Assembly (NCBI GenBank): GCA_045616665.1
Contig: JAZLHE010000095.1
Location: 1-64,000, forward strand
Length of the DNA stretch: 64,000 nucleotides
Reading direction: 5' to 3'
Source of the DNA: RUG11690 sp045616665
Lineage (GTDB): Bacteria; Bacteroidota; Bacteroidia; Bacteroidales; WCHB1-69
Under the pieces are notes generated by a model. That model was not told the origin of the DNA, searched no databases, and saw only the letters and a program-made list of their open reading frames with translations. The position numbers and the translations under genes are program-made. This document shows, piece by piece, positions 33,724 through 42,620 of the stretch. Position 1 is the first letter of the stretch; every line of letters begins with the position of its first letter.

Positions 33724-34347
33724 ATGAAACAAGAAGTTGATCCCCAAACTACCCATCGTGCCCAGGCATTCGAATTGTGGATGAAATCGCCGATGCCGAT
33801 GGTCACGCTGACTAAAACTATGAATATCCGTCATCTGACGCGTTTGAGCAAAAAATCGGGACTGAAACTCAATATGCTGATGTGCTTCTGTATCGGAAAG
33901 GCGGCCTCTCAAATGGAACAGTTTTTTCTCTTGCCGGAAAAAGGCGGATTGTTTCACTACGACAGTTTGGCAATCAATGTCATTGTCCCTAATAAGCAAG
34001 GCGGAATCAATTCTTGTGATATTCATTATGTCCCTGATATTCATCAGTTTAATGAAGAATATTTGAGGTTGACAAAACAAGTGTCTGAAAATTGCGAAAG
34101 CTTTTTCCGTGAAGAAGATATGGTGATTGGCACGTCAACCTTGGTGCAAACCGAAATCGACAGCATAATCAATCAATATACCGAACTTTTTATCAATCCG
34201 ATGGTAATGTGGGGGCGTTATCGGAAAAAATTGTTGAAGGATATTTTGCCAATTTCATTCCAATATCACCATACGCAGATGGATGGCACGCACGGTGCCA
34301 CTTTCCTGGCCAAGCTACAAACAGAAATTGCCAATCTTTCGTTATAA
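33724..34347 (+). CDS. Chloramphenicol-acetyltransferase-like (CatA-fold) acyltransferase
   Basis: 207 residues, normal for the CAT fold. The catalytic histidine motif is visible as YHHTQMDGTHGA (HHxxxDG, about 179-185). Family landmarks FELWMKSPMPMVTLTKTMNI and INPMVMWGRY support the fold. True CatA enzymes acetylate chloramphenicol; many chromosomal relatives in Bacteroidota have unknown acceptors, so resistance is not claimed. Trimeric cytoplasmic enzyme by homology. Coupled to the upstream aldehyde dehydrogenase. Confidence 0.85.
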   Translation: MKQEVDPQTTHRAQAFELWMKSPMPMVTLTKTMNIRHLTRLSKKSGLKLNMLMCFCIGKAASQMEQFFLLPEKGGLFHYDSLAINVIVPNKQGGINSCDIHYVPDIHQFNEEYLRLTKQVSENCESFFREEDMVIGTSTLVQTEIDSIINQYTELFINPMVMWGRYRKKLLKDILPISFQYHHTQMDGTHGATFLAKLQTEIANLSL

Positions 34348-34424
34348 TGCCGAAGATTGACAATTTTCCTTGGTGAAAATTTGATGGCTTTTTCTTGTTC
34401 ACGTAGCCAATCTGACGTGTTTGT

Positions 34425-36155
34425 TTATTCAATGTCTCTGCGTTTTTCGCCTTTTACGGCTTCGCTGACGTTGATGACATAGTCGGCTAATTTTTCATAA
34501 AGAGCATATAAACCGCTATAGGTGGTGCCAATGGCATAATCGTACTTGTTGTTTTTGAGTGCGTCTAAATGTTGGAAGCGAAGTTGGTCTCTGTACTGGT
34601 TGATGCGGTCTTCTGCTTCGTAGGCGGCTGCCAGATCCGCATCTTCGTAAGCATTATTCAGATTCTTGTCCATGATGGTCAATGCATTTTGAACCAATTG
34701 GGTCATTTGTTCTAAGTTGTCGTTCAATTCGGTGGAGAAATGCACGGCGTCCTCTCGTTTGTTGCGGCGTGTAAGTGCAATGTGGTAAATGCTGTCGCCG
34801 ATGCTTTCCAAATTGTCAACAACACGTAGCATTGCGCTGACTTGTTGAGAGCTTTCAGCGGACATGCCGCTTGTGGAAATGTGGGTGAGATATTTGGCTA
34901 TCTCGGTTTCCATTCTGTCCGTTATGATTTCATATTTTTCAATGCGGGAAAGGGTGTCGTTGAACTCTTCTTCATTTTTGGCAGACTTTAGTTGTGGTAG
35001 AAAACCGTACATTTTAATAACACGTTGCGAAAAAAGAACAATTTCCTGTCGCGCCGATTGAATGTTCAGTTCGGAGGTTTTCATCCAGTTGCCTGGAATA
35101 TAGCGAAGCCGAAATTCCTCTTCCCCGGCGTTTTCCTTTGCGGGAACCATCCAATTGACCAATTTGATGATTTGAGGGATGAACCAGACTAAAATCAAGG
35201 TGTTGGCGATATTGAAGAAAGTGTGGAAAATGGATAGTGCCAGTGGAATTGATTCTGGAGAGTAGTTGGCACTGCCTACCAGGGCGTAAGGATCGGTATG
35301 GGTAACGCCTATGGTGATGTTGGCGATGAGTTGCAGAACGGGTCTGAAAATGATGAGCGTTAAGATAACTCCAACCAGGTTGAAGACCAGGTGCGCGCGA
35401 GCTGCTTTCTTGCCAGTGGAATTGGCCACAATGGCAGCCAGGTTGGCCGTAATTGTAGTACCGATGTTTTGTCCCATAACTAAGGCCACCGACATATCAA
35501 ATCCAATCCATCCCTTGTAGCACATAACCAAGGTGATGGCCATCATGGCGGATGAAGATTGTACCAAACAAGTAAGAAGAACTCCCAAGATGACGAAGAT
35601 AATTACGGACCAGAAACCAAATTTAGACAAGTCGGCAATGGCTTTCAGCAATACGGGTTCGTCTTCCAAATTGGGCATCGCGGATTGAAGAAGATCCATA
35701 CCCAACAATAATAATGCCAATCCCATCACGAAACTGCCGGTGGTTTGAAGTTTTTCTTTTTTTGAAAAAATAAAGATAATACTTATCGCACCCAATAACA
35801 TAGGAAGACTAAAAAGCGAGGTGTATTCTCCAAGTCCGAAGAGGGTGATGATCCAGGCGGTGATGGTGGTGCCTATGTTGGCTCCCATAATGACGGCAAT
35901 GGCACCGGTCAACGATATGAGCCCCGCATTCACAAAACTGACCACCATCACGGTGGTGGCAGAAGAGGATTGTATCGCTAACGTGACGCCTGCTCCGGTA
36001 AGGATTCCTCTCAAAGGGTTGTTGGTAATCTGTCCTAAGATGGTCCGCATTTTGTTGCCGGCAATCTGCTGCAACGAGTCGCTCATCAGTTTCATCGCAA
36101 ATAGAAAAACCGCTAAGGCACCGATAAAATTGATGATGATAAATAGAATGTTCAT
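34425..36155 (-). CDS. Na+/phosphate cotransporter family protein with PhoU-like C-terminus
   Basis: 576 residues. The N-terminal two thirds contain about eight to ten membrane helices with the duplicated NptA signature: GAGVTLAIQSSSATTVMVVSFV and a second QSSSAMMAITLV, plus GANIGTTITAW and GQNIGTTITAN. The cytosolic C-terminal 200 residues are helical and PhoU-like (MYGFLPQLKSAKNEEEFND..., ADYVINVSEAVKG). It should couple phosphate uptake to the sodium gradient or sense it. It diverges from a PhoB/PhoR-like pair, suggesting phosphate control. Confidence 0.9.
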   Translation of the reverse strand: MNILFIIINFIGALAVFLFAMKLMSDSLQQIAGNKMRTILGQITNNPLRGILTGAGVTLAIQSSSATTVMVVSFVNAGLISLTGAIAVIMGANIGTTITAWIITLFGLGEYTSLFSLPMLLGAISIIFIFSKKEKLQTTGSFVMGLALLLLGMDLLQSAMPNLEDEPVLLKAIADLSKFGFWSVIIFVILGVLLTCLVQSSSAMMAITLVMCYKGWIGFDMSVALVMGQNIGTTITANLAAIVANSTGKKAARAHLVFNLVGVILTLIIFRPVLQLIANITIGVTHTDPYALVGSANYSPESIPLALSIFHTFFNIANTLILVWFIPQIIKLVNWMVPAKENAGEEEFRLRYIPGNWMKTSELNIQSARQEIVLFSQRVIKMYGFLPQLKSAKNEEEFNDTLSRIEKYEIITDRMETEIAKYLTHISTSGMSAESSQQVSAMLRVVDNLESIGDSIYHIALTRRNKREDAVHFSTELNDNLEQMTQLVQNALTIMDKNLNNAYEDADLAAAYEAEDRINQYRDQLRFQHLDALKNNKYDYAIGTTYSGLYALYEKLADYVINVSEAVKGEKRRDIE

Positions 36156-36178
36156 AAATCGTATCTGTATTTTTGCTG

Positions 36179-36186
36179 CAAAATTA
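36179..36186 (-). promoter_or_regulatory. -7 box TAATTTTG of the cotransporter gene
   Basis: Minus-strand TAATTTTG, 23 bases from the start codon at 36155. Confidence 0.55.
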
Positions 36187-36304
36187 AAACATCTTTTGAT
36201 GAAAACAGCCCGATTTTATTAGATTTAACCGATTTGTAACATTATTGTCGGAGCTTTAACCAAAATGTAACAGCGAACTGATCACCCTGTGTTTTTTATT
36301 TTTG

Positions 36305-36312
36305 TATTTTTG
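36305..36312 (+). promoter_or_regulatory. -7 box TATTTTTG of the two-component operon
   Basis: Perfect TAnnTTTG 17 bases before ATG 36330. It excludes the GTG at 36312, which would overlap the promoter itself. Confidence 0.7.
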
Positions 36313-36329
36313 TGGCAAAAATTGACCAA

Positions 36330-37007
36330 ATGAGGGAAATATTAATCGTCGAGGATGATTTGGACGTACGTAACATTCTTTCTTTTAATATTGAGAATGC
36401 TGGCTATAAGGTGATTGCGGTTTCTTCTGCCGAAGAAGGGTTGGAAAAACTATCTCCGCAAACTTCGCTTATCCTTTTGGACGTGATGTTGCCGGGTATG
36501 TCGGGTTATGATTTTTCGTATTACCTCAGAAAACAGTTGAACAACAATACGCCGATTGTCTTTTTGACCGCCAAATCCGAGGAAAATGATTTGTTGACCG
36601 GTTTTAGCGCGGGAGCTGATGATTATATTTTTAAACCATTTTCCATCAATGTTGTTTTGGCACGGATAAAGGCCGTGTTGAAAAGATATGAGAATATGGA
36701 AGAAAACCACTCTCCTGTGTTGACTTTCGGCGAATTGACGATTGATCTTGACAACGCGGCGGTGTACTTGAAAGGAAAACCAATTGATTTGTCTCGCAAG
36801 GAATTTGACATTCTCTCCTTGCTGTGTGCCAATCCAGGTGTCTATTTTTCACGAACAGCCATCATCGCGGAATTGTGGAAGGACGCGCCTTACGTATTGG
36901 ATCGCACCGTGGATGTGCATATCGCTCGAATCCGAACAAAATTGGGCGATAATAGAGATTTCATCAAAAACAAGATTGGCTTTGGCTATTACGTAGAATC
37001 TGTATAA
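36330..37007 (+). CDS. OmpR/PhoB-family response regulator
   Basis: 225 residues from ATG 36330. Receiver domain (1-115): acidic pair VEDD (7-10), phospho-acceptor Asp51 in LLDVMLPGMSG, Thr/Lys switch residues in VFLTAKSE and DYIFKPFS. The C-terminal winged helix (about 128-222) has ELTIDLDNAAVYLKGKPIDLSRKEFDILSLL and DRTVDVHIARIRTKLG. It should bind direct repeats and activate transcription once phosphorylated by the kinase whose ATG overlaps its stop (TAATG). The divergent phosphate transporter suggests PhoB-like work. Confidence 0.93.
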   Translation: MREILIVEDDLDVRNILSFNIENAGYKVIAVSSAEEGLEKLSPQTSLILLDVMLPGMSGYDFSYYLRKQLNNNTPIVFLTAKSEENDLLTGFSAGADDYIFKPFSINVVLARIKAVLKRYENMEENHSPVLTFGELTIDLDNAAVYLKGKPIDLSRKEFDILSLLCANPGVYFSRTAIIAELWKDAPYVLDRTVDVHIARIRTKLGDNRDFIKNKIGFGYYVESV

Positions 37008-38260
37008 TGTTGTATAAAAAGAAACTCATTTTTATTTTTGCTATCGTCTTTGTCTGCTGTTCCGTTGGACTGATTGCCTTGGAATTTGTGATGGAGCAAA
37101 ACTATAAACGGTCGGTTCTTCAGGCTAAACTTGAAGTGTATGCGGATATGGTGGCTGATGATGATTCTTCGGGGATTATTTGTGCGAAGTTGTCCCAAAA
37201 ATTGAGGATAACCATTTTGAATTTAGATGGACAAGTCCGCTATGATAGTTATGAGTCGTCGGAACGGATGGAAAACCATTCCTTGAGACCGGAAATCCAA
37301 TCAAGTATGACCAAAAATGAGGGTTATTGCATACGTTTTTCAGAAACAACTTCCAAAAAACATATCTATTATGCGAAAAAATATGCGGATAAGAATGAGA
37401 TAGTAAGAGTTTCCTTGCCGTTCGAGCTGGAAATGGAAAAATATTTCCGCCCTGATTGGATTTTGTGGGTGAGCATTATCCTGTCTTTCGGCATTGTCTT
37501 CCTTTTGTTTATTATCTTGTCAACCCGTTATGACAGAAAGGTTTTGATCAAAGAAGAGGAAAACAAGCGTGCCTTAAAGCATCAGATGACTTCCAATATA
37601 GCCCACGAATTGCGCACTCCCGTGAGTAGTATTCGTGGTTACTTGGAAACGCTGGTCGATAATCCGCAAATGAATGCAGAAACGAAAGAACTTTTTTTGG
37701 AAAGGTCTTATTTGCAGACTATAAGACTTTCTGACTTGATTCGGGATATCGCCTTGATTACGAAAATGGAAGAGTCCCCGGAATTGTTTTCAATCGAAAA
37801 CGTGGATATGAAAATCGTTGTCAATGATGTCTTTGAAGAATTTGGAGAATCTCTTGCCCAAAGTGAAATGTTCGTTGAGAACTTGGTTTCCCAATCTTTT
37901 TCGATTATGGGAAATTATCCTCTATTGTATGCGTTAATAAGAAACCTGGTGGAAAATTCGGTGAAATATGCCGGTCAAGGTAGTACCATACATATAGAAT
38001 GTGAAGAAGTAAATGGAAATTTGCACTTTTTGTACTATGATACTGGACAAGGTGTTCCCGAGTATGACCTTGCCCGCATTTTTGAGCGTTTTTATCGTTC
38101 TGGAAATCAGAATTCTAAATCTAATGACGGTTCTGGATTGGGTTTGTCGATTGTTCGTAATGCGGTGGTCTTTCATCAAGGAGCAATTACGGCGCAAAAC
38201 CGAAACGCGGGCGGTTTGGAATTTCATTTTACGCTTTGCTCCCAAAAGAATCGCGGCTAA
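37007..38260 (+). CDS. Sensor histidine kinase (PhoR-like)
   Basis: 417 residues. Two membrane helices (about 7-27 and 146-171) frame a periplasmic domain of about 115 residues. HisKA with phospho-accepting His200 in NIAHELRTPVSSIRGYLETL, then HATPase: LIRNLVENSVKYAG (N box), YDTGQGVPEYDLARIFERFYR (G1/F), SNDGSGLGLSIV (G2). Overlaps the response regulator by one base. The sensed signal is not visible in the sequence. Confidence 0.93.
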   Translation: MLYKKKLIFIFAIVFVCCSVGLIALEFVMEQNYKRSVLQAKLEVYADMVADDDSSGIICAKLSQKLRITILNLDGQVRYDSYESSERMENHSLRPEIQSSMTKNEGYCIRFSETTSKKHIYYAKKYADKNEIVRVSLPFELEMEKYFRPDWILWVSIILSFGIVFLLFIILSTRYDRKVLIKEEENKRALKHQMTSNIAHELRTPVSSIRGYLETLVDNPQMNAETKELFLERSYLQTIRLSDLIRDIALITKMEESPELFSIENVDMKIVVNDVFEEFGESLAQSEMFVENLVSQSFSIMGNYPLLYALIRNLVENSVKYAGQGSTIHIECEEVNGNLHFLYYDTGQGVPEYDLARIFERFYRSGNQNSKSNDGSGLGLSIVRNAVVFHQGAITAQNRNAGGLEFHFTLCSQKNRG

Positions 38261-38325
38261 TTGCGACGGCATCACACACTGACCCAGATCGGCAATCTTG
38301 CGCCGCCGCCCACTATGTTTATCGA

Positions 38326-38409
38326 GCGCACCTGTCATCCCGAGCGGAGCACAGCGGAATGAAGGGATCCCAACAAGATTAAACGGGATAATCCCGATTT
38401 TTTTTTTGT
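38326..38409 (+). repeat. Intergenic GTCATCCCGAGCG-type repeat and weak hairpin
   Basis: The 214-base gap after the kinase holds no gene. It contains CTGTCATCCCGAGCGGAGCA followed by GCGGAATGAAGGGATCCCAA, a sequence type that I recognise as a dispersed intergenic repeat in many bacterial genomes. A short CGGGATAATCCCG hairpin with a following T-run (about 38384-38407) could terminate the kinase transcript. Confidence 0.5.
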
Positions 38410-38474
38410 CAGTAAATAATATTTATCGCCAATTCAATTAAATTTTGTAATTTTGCCGATTAAATTTCGCGAAA

Positions 38475-39494
38475 TTGAAAAAAGTTGAGGTAGAAAAGGC
38501 TAAGTCGGCCATCGCAAAGGCAGAAAAAATTGCCATTGTAACCCATTACAACCCGGATGGAGATGCTATCGGTTCTTCTCTGGCTTTGTATAATTTTATG
38601 GAAAATGAAGGAAAAACGGTGGATGCCATTATCCCTAATCGCTTTCCTGATTTTTTGGAATGGATGCCCAATAGCGAAAAGGTACTTGTAGCCGACGGGC
38701 ATTACAGTCGGGTGAAAAAGGTACTTAAAGAGGCAGATCTTATTTTCATTGTGGATATGAACGCCCCTCATCGCGCCGGTAGAGATATCGAAAATCTATT
38801 GCTAAAGTCAAAGGCCTATAAAATCCTTATCGATCATCATATTCATCCTGAAATTGATTGCGATGTGATGCATTCTTGCGTGAAAACGACTTCCGCTTCC
38901 GAATTGGTCTATGATTTCTTGTACAAACATTTGAAATACGGTCCGGAAAAATTGTCGTTGGCTATTGCACAATGCCTTTATGTAGGTATGATTACAGATA
39001 CGGGTTCGCTGACCTATTCCTGCAATTATCCTGCTACTTATCGCACCATTGAAAAGTTGATCAAACGCGGAGTGGATGGCGAGGATATTCATAGAAAAGT
39101 CTATGACAATTATTCTGAAAGCAGGATGAGATTGCTTGGTTTGTTGCTCAGTCAACGTCTGAAAGTGATGTCGGATAAAGCCACTTCCTATACTTATTTG
39201 ACAGCAGACGATATGAAAGCCAATAGTTATAAAGATGGTGACACTGAAGGCTTCGTCAATTACGGTTTGTCGATGAAAGGCATTTTTTTTACGGCGTTTT
39301 TTTCTGAAAGAGGAGAAAAAATACACGTCTCTTTCCGCTCAAAAGGAACTTTCGATGTGAATCAGTTCGCACGGAAGCATTTTAACGGCGGCGGCCATCG
39401 CAACGCTGCTGCAGCCGACTATTTCGATACGCTTGAAAATACAATCGCTCATTTTGAAAATGTGCTGAAAGAATATGAAGGAGAACTTTATTAA
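38475..39494 (+). CDS. DHH-family phosphoesterase (NrnA-like oligoribonuclease/pAp phosphatase)
   Basis: 339 residues. DHH motifs: IVTHYNPDGDAIGSSLAL (metal ligands), FIVDMN, LIDHHIHPEIDCD (the DHH), and GMITDTGSLTY. The DHHA1 domain ends with RKHFNGGGHRNAAAADYF (GGGHxxAAG-like). Such enzymes degrade 2-5-base oligoribonucleotides and hydrolyse pAp in organisms without Orn; some act on pGpG or pApA. Cytoplasmic. Its 3' end overlaps the next gene by 20 bases. Confidence 0.92.
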   Translation: MKKVEVEKAKSAIAKAEKIAIVTHYNPDGDAIGSSLALYNFMENEGKTVDAIIPNRFPDFLEWMPNSEKVLVADGHYSRVKKVLKEADLIFIVDMNAPHRAGRDIENLLLKSKAYKILIDHHIHPEIDCDVMHSCVKTTSASELVYDFLYKHLKYGPEKLSLAIAQCLYVGMITDTGSLTYSCNYPATYRTIEKLIKRGVDGEDIHRKVYDNYSESRMRLLGLLLSQRLKVMSDKATSYTYLTADDMKANSYKDGDTEGFVNYGLSMKGIFFTAFFSERGEKIHVSFRSKGTFDVNQFARKHFNGGGHRNAAAADYFDTLENTIAHFENVLKEYEGELY

Positions 39495-40023
39495 ACTGGG
39501 GGTCGGATTGCTGCTTTTGAGTGGTTTGTCGTTGTTTGGAGCTTGTGGTCACAAAACGACGGGAGTCGTCACTGTTGGTGGCAATGAAGTGGTGGAGGAA
39601 AAACCGGATCCCTTCATTCAGGGAAATAAACGAATCTTGGCCTTGGAACAGGAAGAAATCGCCTTGGTAATCAAGCGCCATCATTGGAATATGGTAACAA
39701 CGGGCACGGGTCTGAACTATGAAATTCTGAAGCAGGGCGGCGGTCCGTGTTTTGTGGAAGGGGATAGCGTGACGATGAAATATGTCGTTCAACTTCTGTC
39801 CGGCGAAGAAGTCTATAATTCAGAAACCGATGGCGTCAAAACTTTTAGAGTGGAAAAAACCGAAGAAATTCCGGCACTGCACGAAGTGATGAAGTTGCTG
39901 TCGCCAGGTGCCAAGGCACGAATGGTGGTTCCTTCTCATTTGGCCTACGGCGTCGCGGGAGACGGAAACAAAATTAAGGGAAGAGAAGCGTTAATTATGA
40001 ATATTGAAATTGTAAATCGTTAA
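39475..40023 (+). CDS. FKBP-type peptidyl-prolyl isomerase lipoprotein
   Basis: 182 residues. Lipoprotein signal MKENFIKLGVGLLLLSGLSLFGAC (Cys24). The C-terminal half is an FKBP domain, reduced: GDSVTMKYVVQLLSGEEVY, LHEVMKLLSPGAKARMVVPSHLAYG, IMNIEIV. In place of the usual GTVFDSS it has GEEVYNSET, so proline-isomerase activity may be weak. Members near gliding genes are called GldI, but no gliding genes are here. Probably an envelope folding factor. It overlaps the DHH gene by 20 bases, implying coupling. Confidence 0.85.
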   Translation: MKENFIKLGVGLLLLSGLSLFGACGHKTTGVVTVGGNEVVEEKPDPFIQGNKRILALEQEEIALVIKRHHWNMVTTGTGLNYEILKQGGGPCFVEGDSVTMKYVVQLLSGEEVYNSETDGVKTFRVEKTEEIPALHEVMKLLSPGAKARMVVPSHLAYGVAGDGNKIKGREALIMNIEIVNR

Positions 40024-40055
40024 ATATCAACAAACTAAATTTAAAAATCAAAAAA

Positions 40056-40928
40056 ATGAAAAAATCTATTTCAAAAATTGCTTTGATGTTGTTGGCCGTT
40101 GTTTTCGCCTTCAATTTCACTGCTTGCAGCAAGTACAAAGGTTTCAAGCAAGACAAAGAGTCTGGTATTTACTACAAGTTTTATGTTATTAACAAGGATT
40201 CTGCGCAAGCTCAAACCGGTGATGTGGTAAGTTTGTTCTATCAATTGTCTTTGAAGGACTCGGTTTTGGTTCCTTCAATGCCTATCCAGGAAATGATTCA
40301 GGAATCTTTGTATCAAGGTGATGTTTACAGCGCTTTGCGTATGATGCACGTTGGCGATAGCGCAACCTTTATCTTGGATGCCGACACTTTCTTCCATTAT
40401 ATGGGCGGAACTAATCCTTTTGATGAAAAAGAACTTTACTTTACTTTTAAAATGACAGAATTAATGCCTAAGGCAGAGTTTGAAGCAATGATGAAGGAAC
40501 AGGAAGCTCAATACCAGGTGATGATTGAACAAGCCAAAGCCAAAGAAGATTCCATTATGACCAAATACATTGCCGACAAAAAGATTAAAGTCGCTCCAAC
40601 CGCGTCAGGTTTGTATTACATTCAAAAAGTAGCTGGAAAAGGCGCACAAGCTGAAAGTGGCAAGAAGGTGTCTGTGCATTATACCGGTAAATTGCTTGAC
40701 GGAACTGTTTTTGACAGCTCTGTTGAACGTGGTGAACCTATTGAATTTGTGTTGGGTCAAGGCCAGGTTATTCCAGGTTGGGATGAAGGTATCGCTATGA
40801 TGAAGGAAGGCGGCAAAGCAACCTTGATTATTCCTTCAAATCTGGCATACGGCGAAAGAGGCAATCAGGTGATTCCACCTTGTTCAACCTTGCTTTTTGA
40901 CGTGGAATTAGTTAAGGTTGGTGAATAA
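40056..40928 (+). CDS. FKBP-type peptidyl-prolyl isomerase, exported, FkpA-like
   Basis: 290 residues. Lipoprotein signal MKKSISKIALMLLAVVFAFNFTAC. The first half is an FKBP-like N-terminal module (GDVVSLFYQLSLKD...DADTFFHYMGG), then a helical linker with EAMMKEQEAQYQVMIEQAKAKEDS. The C-terminal domain is a canonical FKBP: VSVHYTGKLLDGTVFDSSVERGEPIEF, VIPGWDEGIAMMKEGGKATLIIPSNLAYGERG, LLFDVELV. Folding helper in the periplasm, membrane anchored. A terminator follows. Confidence 0.93.
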   Translation: MKKSISKIALMLLAVVFAFNFTACSKYKGFKQDKESGIYYKFYVINKDSAQAQTGDVVSLFYQLSLKDSVLVPSMPIQEMIQESLYQGDVYSALRMMHVGDSATFILDADTFFHYMGGTNPFDEKELYFTFKMTELMPKAEFEAMMKEQEAQYQVMIEQAKAKEDSIMTKYIADKKIKVAPTASGLYYIQKVAGKGAQAESGKKVSVHYTGKLLDGTVFDSSVERGEPIEFVLGQGQVIPGWDEGIAMMKEGGKATLIIPSNLAYGERGNQVIPPCSTLLFDVELVKVGE

Positions 40929-40951
40929 CCATTCCCTTTAATCTTCTTAAT

Positions 40952-40989
40952 AAAAAGTAGAGATGCTTATGCGTCTCTACTTTTTTTTT
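40952..40989 (+). terminator. Hairpin terminator after FKBP gene (REP-like stem)
   Basis: GTAGAGATGC-TTAT-GCGTCTCTAC followed by nine Ts and preceded by five As. It works as a rho-independent terminator, and its stem shares GCGTCTCTAC with the hairpin at 49748-49771, so it may be a domesticated repeat. Confidence 0.88.
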
Positions 40990-41193
40990 GTTTTCATTTT
41001 CAGCTTTCTTGCGTACTTTCCCTGTTCAGATTTCCAATGTTCTTTTCACTGCACCAATCTTGTTTTGTCACACAATTCGATTTGTTTGCGGATGAAATTA
41101 TGTTTTATTTTTATTCTTACAGATTTGTAATTCGATTTATTTTAGAAAAAATAATGAAAATATATAAAACTATTATAAATTAAAAATTATTTG

Positions 41194-41294
41194 TATATTT
41201 GCATTTGGAAATTTTTGACAATAGATGTGTTGAAAAGTATGTTGATAAAAAAATAATTTACAGACGCTGTGAATAAAAAATATTTGTATTTTTG
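41194..41294 (+). promoter_or_regulatory. Two -7 boxes upstream of the toxin-antitoxin pair
   Basis: TATATTTG at 41194-41201 and TATTTTTG at 41287-41294. The second would start transcription almost exactly at an in-frame ATG at 41301. The region 40990-41190 is AT-rich and shows no gene. Confidence 0.6.
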
Positions 41295-41327
41295 CAGCGG
41301 ATGAAAGGAAAACTTAAATCCACAAAA

Positions 41328-41654
41328 ATGAAAGTATGTTTTGAAACCAAGAAACTTGCACAATGGGCAACGAATGAGAAAAAGCGACAAAAAGAATTAG
41401 GAACACTGAGGGCACGGCTGTTTGCGCAGCGAATTGACGATTTGCGGGCTGCGGATAGTATGGATGAACTGGTTTATTATCCTGGGCGATATCATCCTTT
41501 GCGTGAAGACAGAAAAGGACAATGGGCCTGTGATTTGGACCAGCCGTATAGAATGGTGTTTAGTCCTGTAGTACAAGTGAAAAAAGGAAAAGAAATATTG
41601 AAAATTGAAGTTAGTGAAGTAAAGATAAACGAAATTTGTAATTATCACGAATAA
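41328..41654 (+). CDS. higB: HigB/RelE-type killer protein
   Basis: 108 residues from ATG 41328 (MKVCFETKKLAQWATNEKKR), the start that matches the family; an in-frame ATG at 41301 is possible. RelE/HigB fold landmarks: RLFAQRIDDLRAADSMDEL, YYPGRYHPLREDRKGQWACDLDQPYRMVF and the C-terminal VSEVKINEICNYHE. Such toxins cleave mRNA on the ribosome. Toxin-first order with an antitoxin 18 bases later is the usual HigBA arrangement. The RKGQWACDLDQPYR block carries the basic residues expected in the active site. Confidence 0.88.
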   Translation: MKVCFETKKLAQWATNEKKRQKELGTLRARLFAQRIDDLRAADSMDELVYYPGRYHPLREDRKGQWACDLDQPYRMVFSPVVQVKKGKEILKIEVSEVKINEICNYHE

Positions 41655-41672
41655 AAAAGAAAGGAGTAAATT

Positions 41673-42596
41673 ATGGCTTATTATGTTGATGAAAAACGGT
41701 TTACGGCTTTTCACCCGGGTGTTACCCTGGCTGAGAAGTTAGAGGAAATGAAAATGAGTGTCAAGGAGTTTGCCGTTCGTTCCGGTAAACCAGAAAAGAC
41801 CATTATTGCCATTATTGGCGGTAATAGTTCCGTCACTCCTGATATGGCGGTGGCTTTTGAAAATGTCACTCAGATTCCCGCGGGTTTCTGGTTAAAAAAA
41901 CAGGGAAACTATGATGAGTATGTGGCTCGTAAAAAGCAGGAAGAACTCTTTAAGGAATCCATTGAGTGGACGCGGAATTTCCCTTTTCCCGAAATGTCGA
42001 AGATGGGTTGGCTGCAACCGAGCAATGAACCGATTTCGAGAGCGGGGCAGTTGCTGGCTTTTTTCGGCGTGAGTTCACCCAAAGCGTGGAAAGACTATTA
42101 TATGAATCAAAAACTAAAGGTGGCTTTCAGCATTTCTTTGTCGGAAGTGACTAATCCGTATGTTATTTCTGCCTGGCTTCGGAAAGGGGAAATTCAATTC
42201 GAAGAAGAGTCGCCTCGCAGCTGTTATTCCGAGAGGGCTTTTAAATCAGCACTTCCTTTACTACAGGATATTCTCAATGTCGATAGTGATGATCTTTTTG
42301 AAAGGGCTTGGCGTTTCTGCGTAGAATATGGCGTGAAACTTGTCAAAACCGCACCTCTCAAAGGAATGAAAGTGCAAGGTGCGACTCGTTGGATTAAAGG
42401 AAATCCCTGTATTCAGTTATGTGATAACATTTCTGATTCTCATAATTTCAAGTATGTGCTTTTCCATGAAATTGGCCATTTGATTTTACACGGGAAGAAA
42501 GATGTCTTTATTGAATATCCTTACAGTTCTTCTCCAAAGGAACGTAAAGAAAAGGAGGCAGAAGCGAATGCTTTTGCGGATGCTTTGATGAAGTAG
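41673..42596 (+). CDS. higA: HigA-like antitoxin: XRE helix-turn-helix fused to ImmA/IrrE metallopeptidase domain
   Basis: 307 residues. The N-terminus (HPGVTLAEKLEEMKMSVKEFAVRSGKPEKTIIAIIGGNSSV) is the HigA-type XRE fold that binds DNA and the toxin. The C-terminal half has the ImmA/IrrE (COG2856) zinc motif FHEIGHLILHGKKDVFIEY, with a downstream EKEAEANAFADALM helix providing the third ligand. The fusion is known in other bacteria, where the peptidase half may control antitoxin activity or stability. Larger than a minimal HigA (about 100 residues). Likely represses its own operon. Confidence 0.88.
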   Translation: MAYYVDEKRFTAFHPGVTLAEKLEEMKMSVKEFAVRSGKPEKTIIAIIGGNSSVTPDMAVAFENVTQIPAGFWLKKQGNYDEYVARKKQEELFKESIEWTRNFPFPEMSKMGWLQPSNEPISRAGQLLAFFGVSSPKAWKDYYMNQKLKVAFSISLSEVTNPYVISAWLRKGEIQFEEESPRSCYSERAFKSALPLLQDILNVDSDDLFERAWRFCVEYGVKLVKTAPLKGMKVQGATRWIKGNPCIQLCDNISDSHNFKYVLFHEIGHLILHGKKDVFIEYPYSSSPKERKEKEAEANAFADALMK

Positions 42597-42620
42597 TTTT
42601 ATTCTTGTAAATCAAATTGC

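Noticed and set aside
33724..34347. Chloramphenicol-resistance gene
   Set aside because: CAT fold and HHxxxDG are present, but chromosomal relatives often have other acceptors and it is coupled to an aldehyde dehydrogenase.
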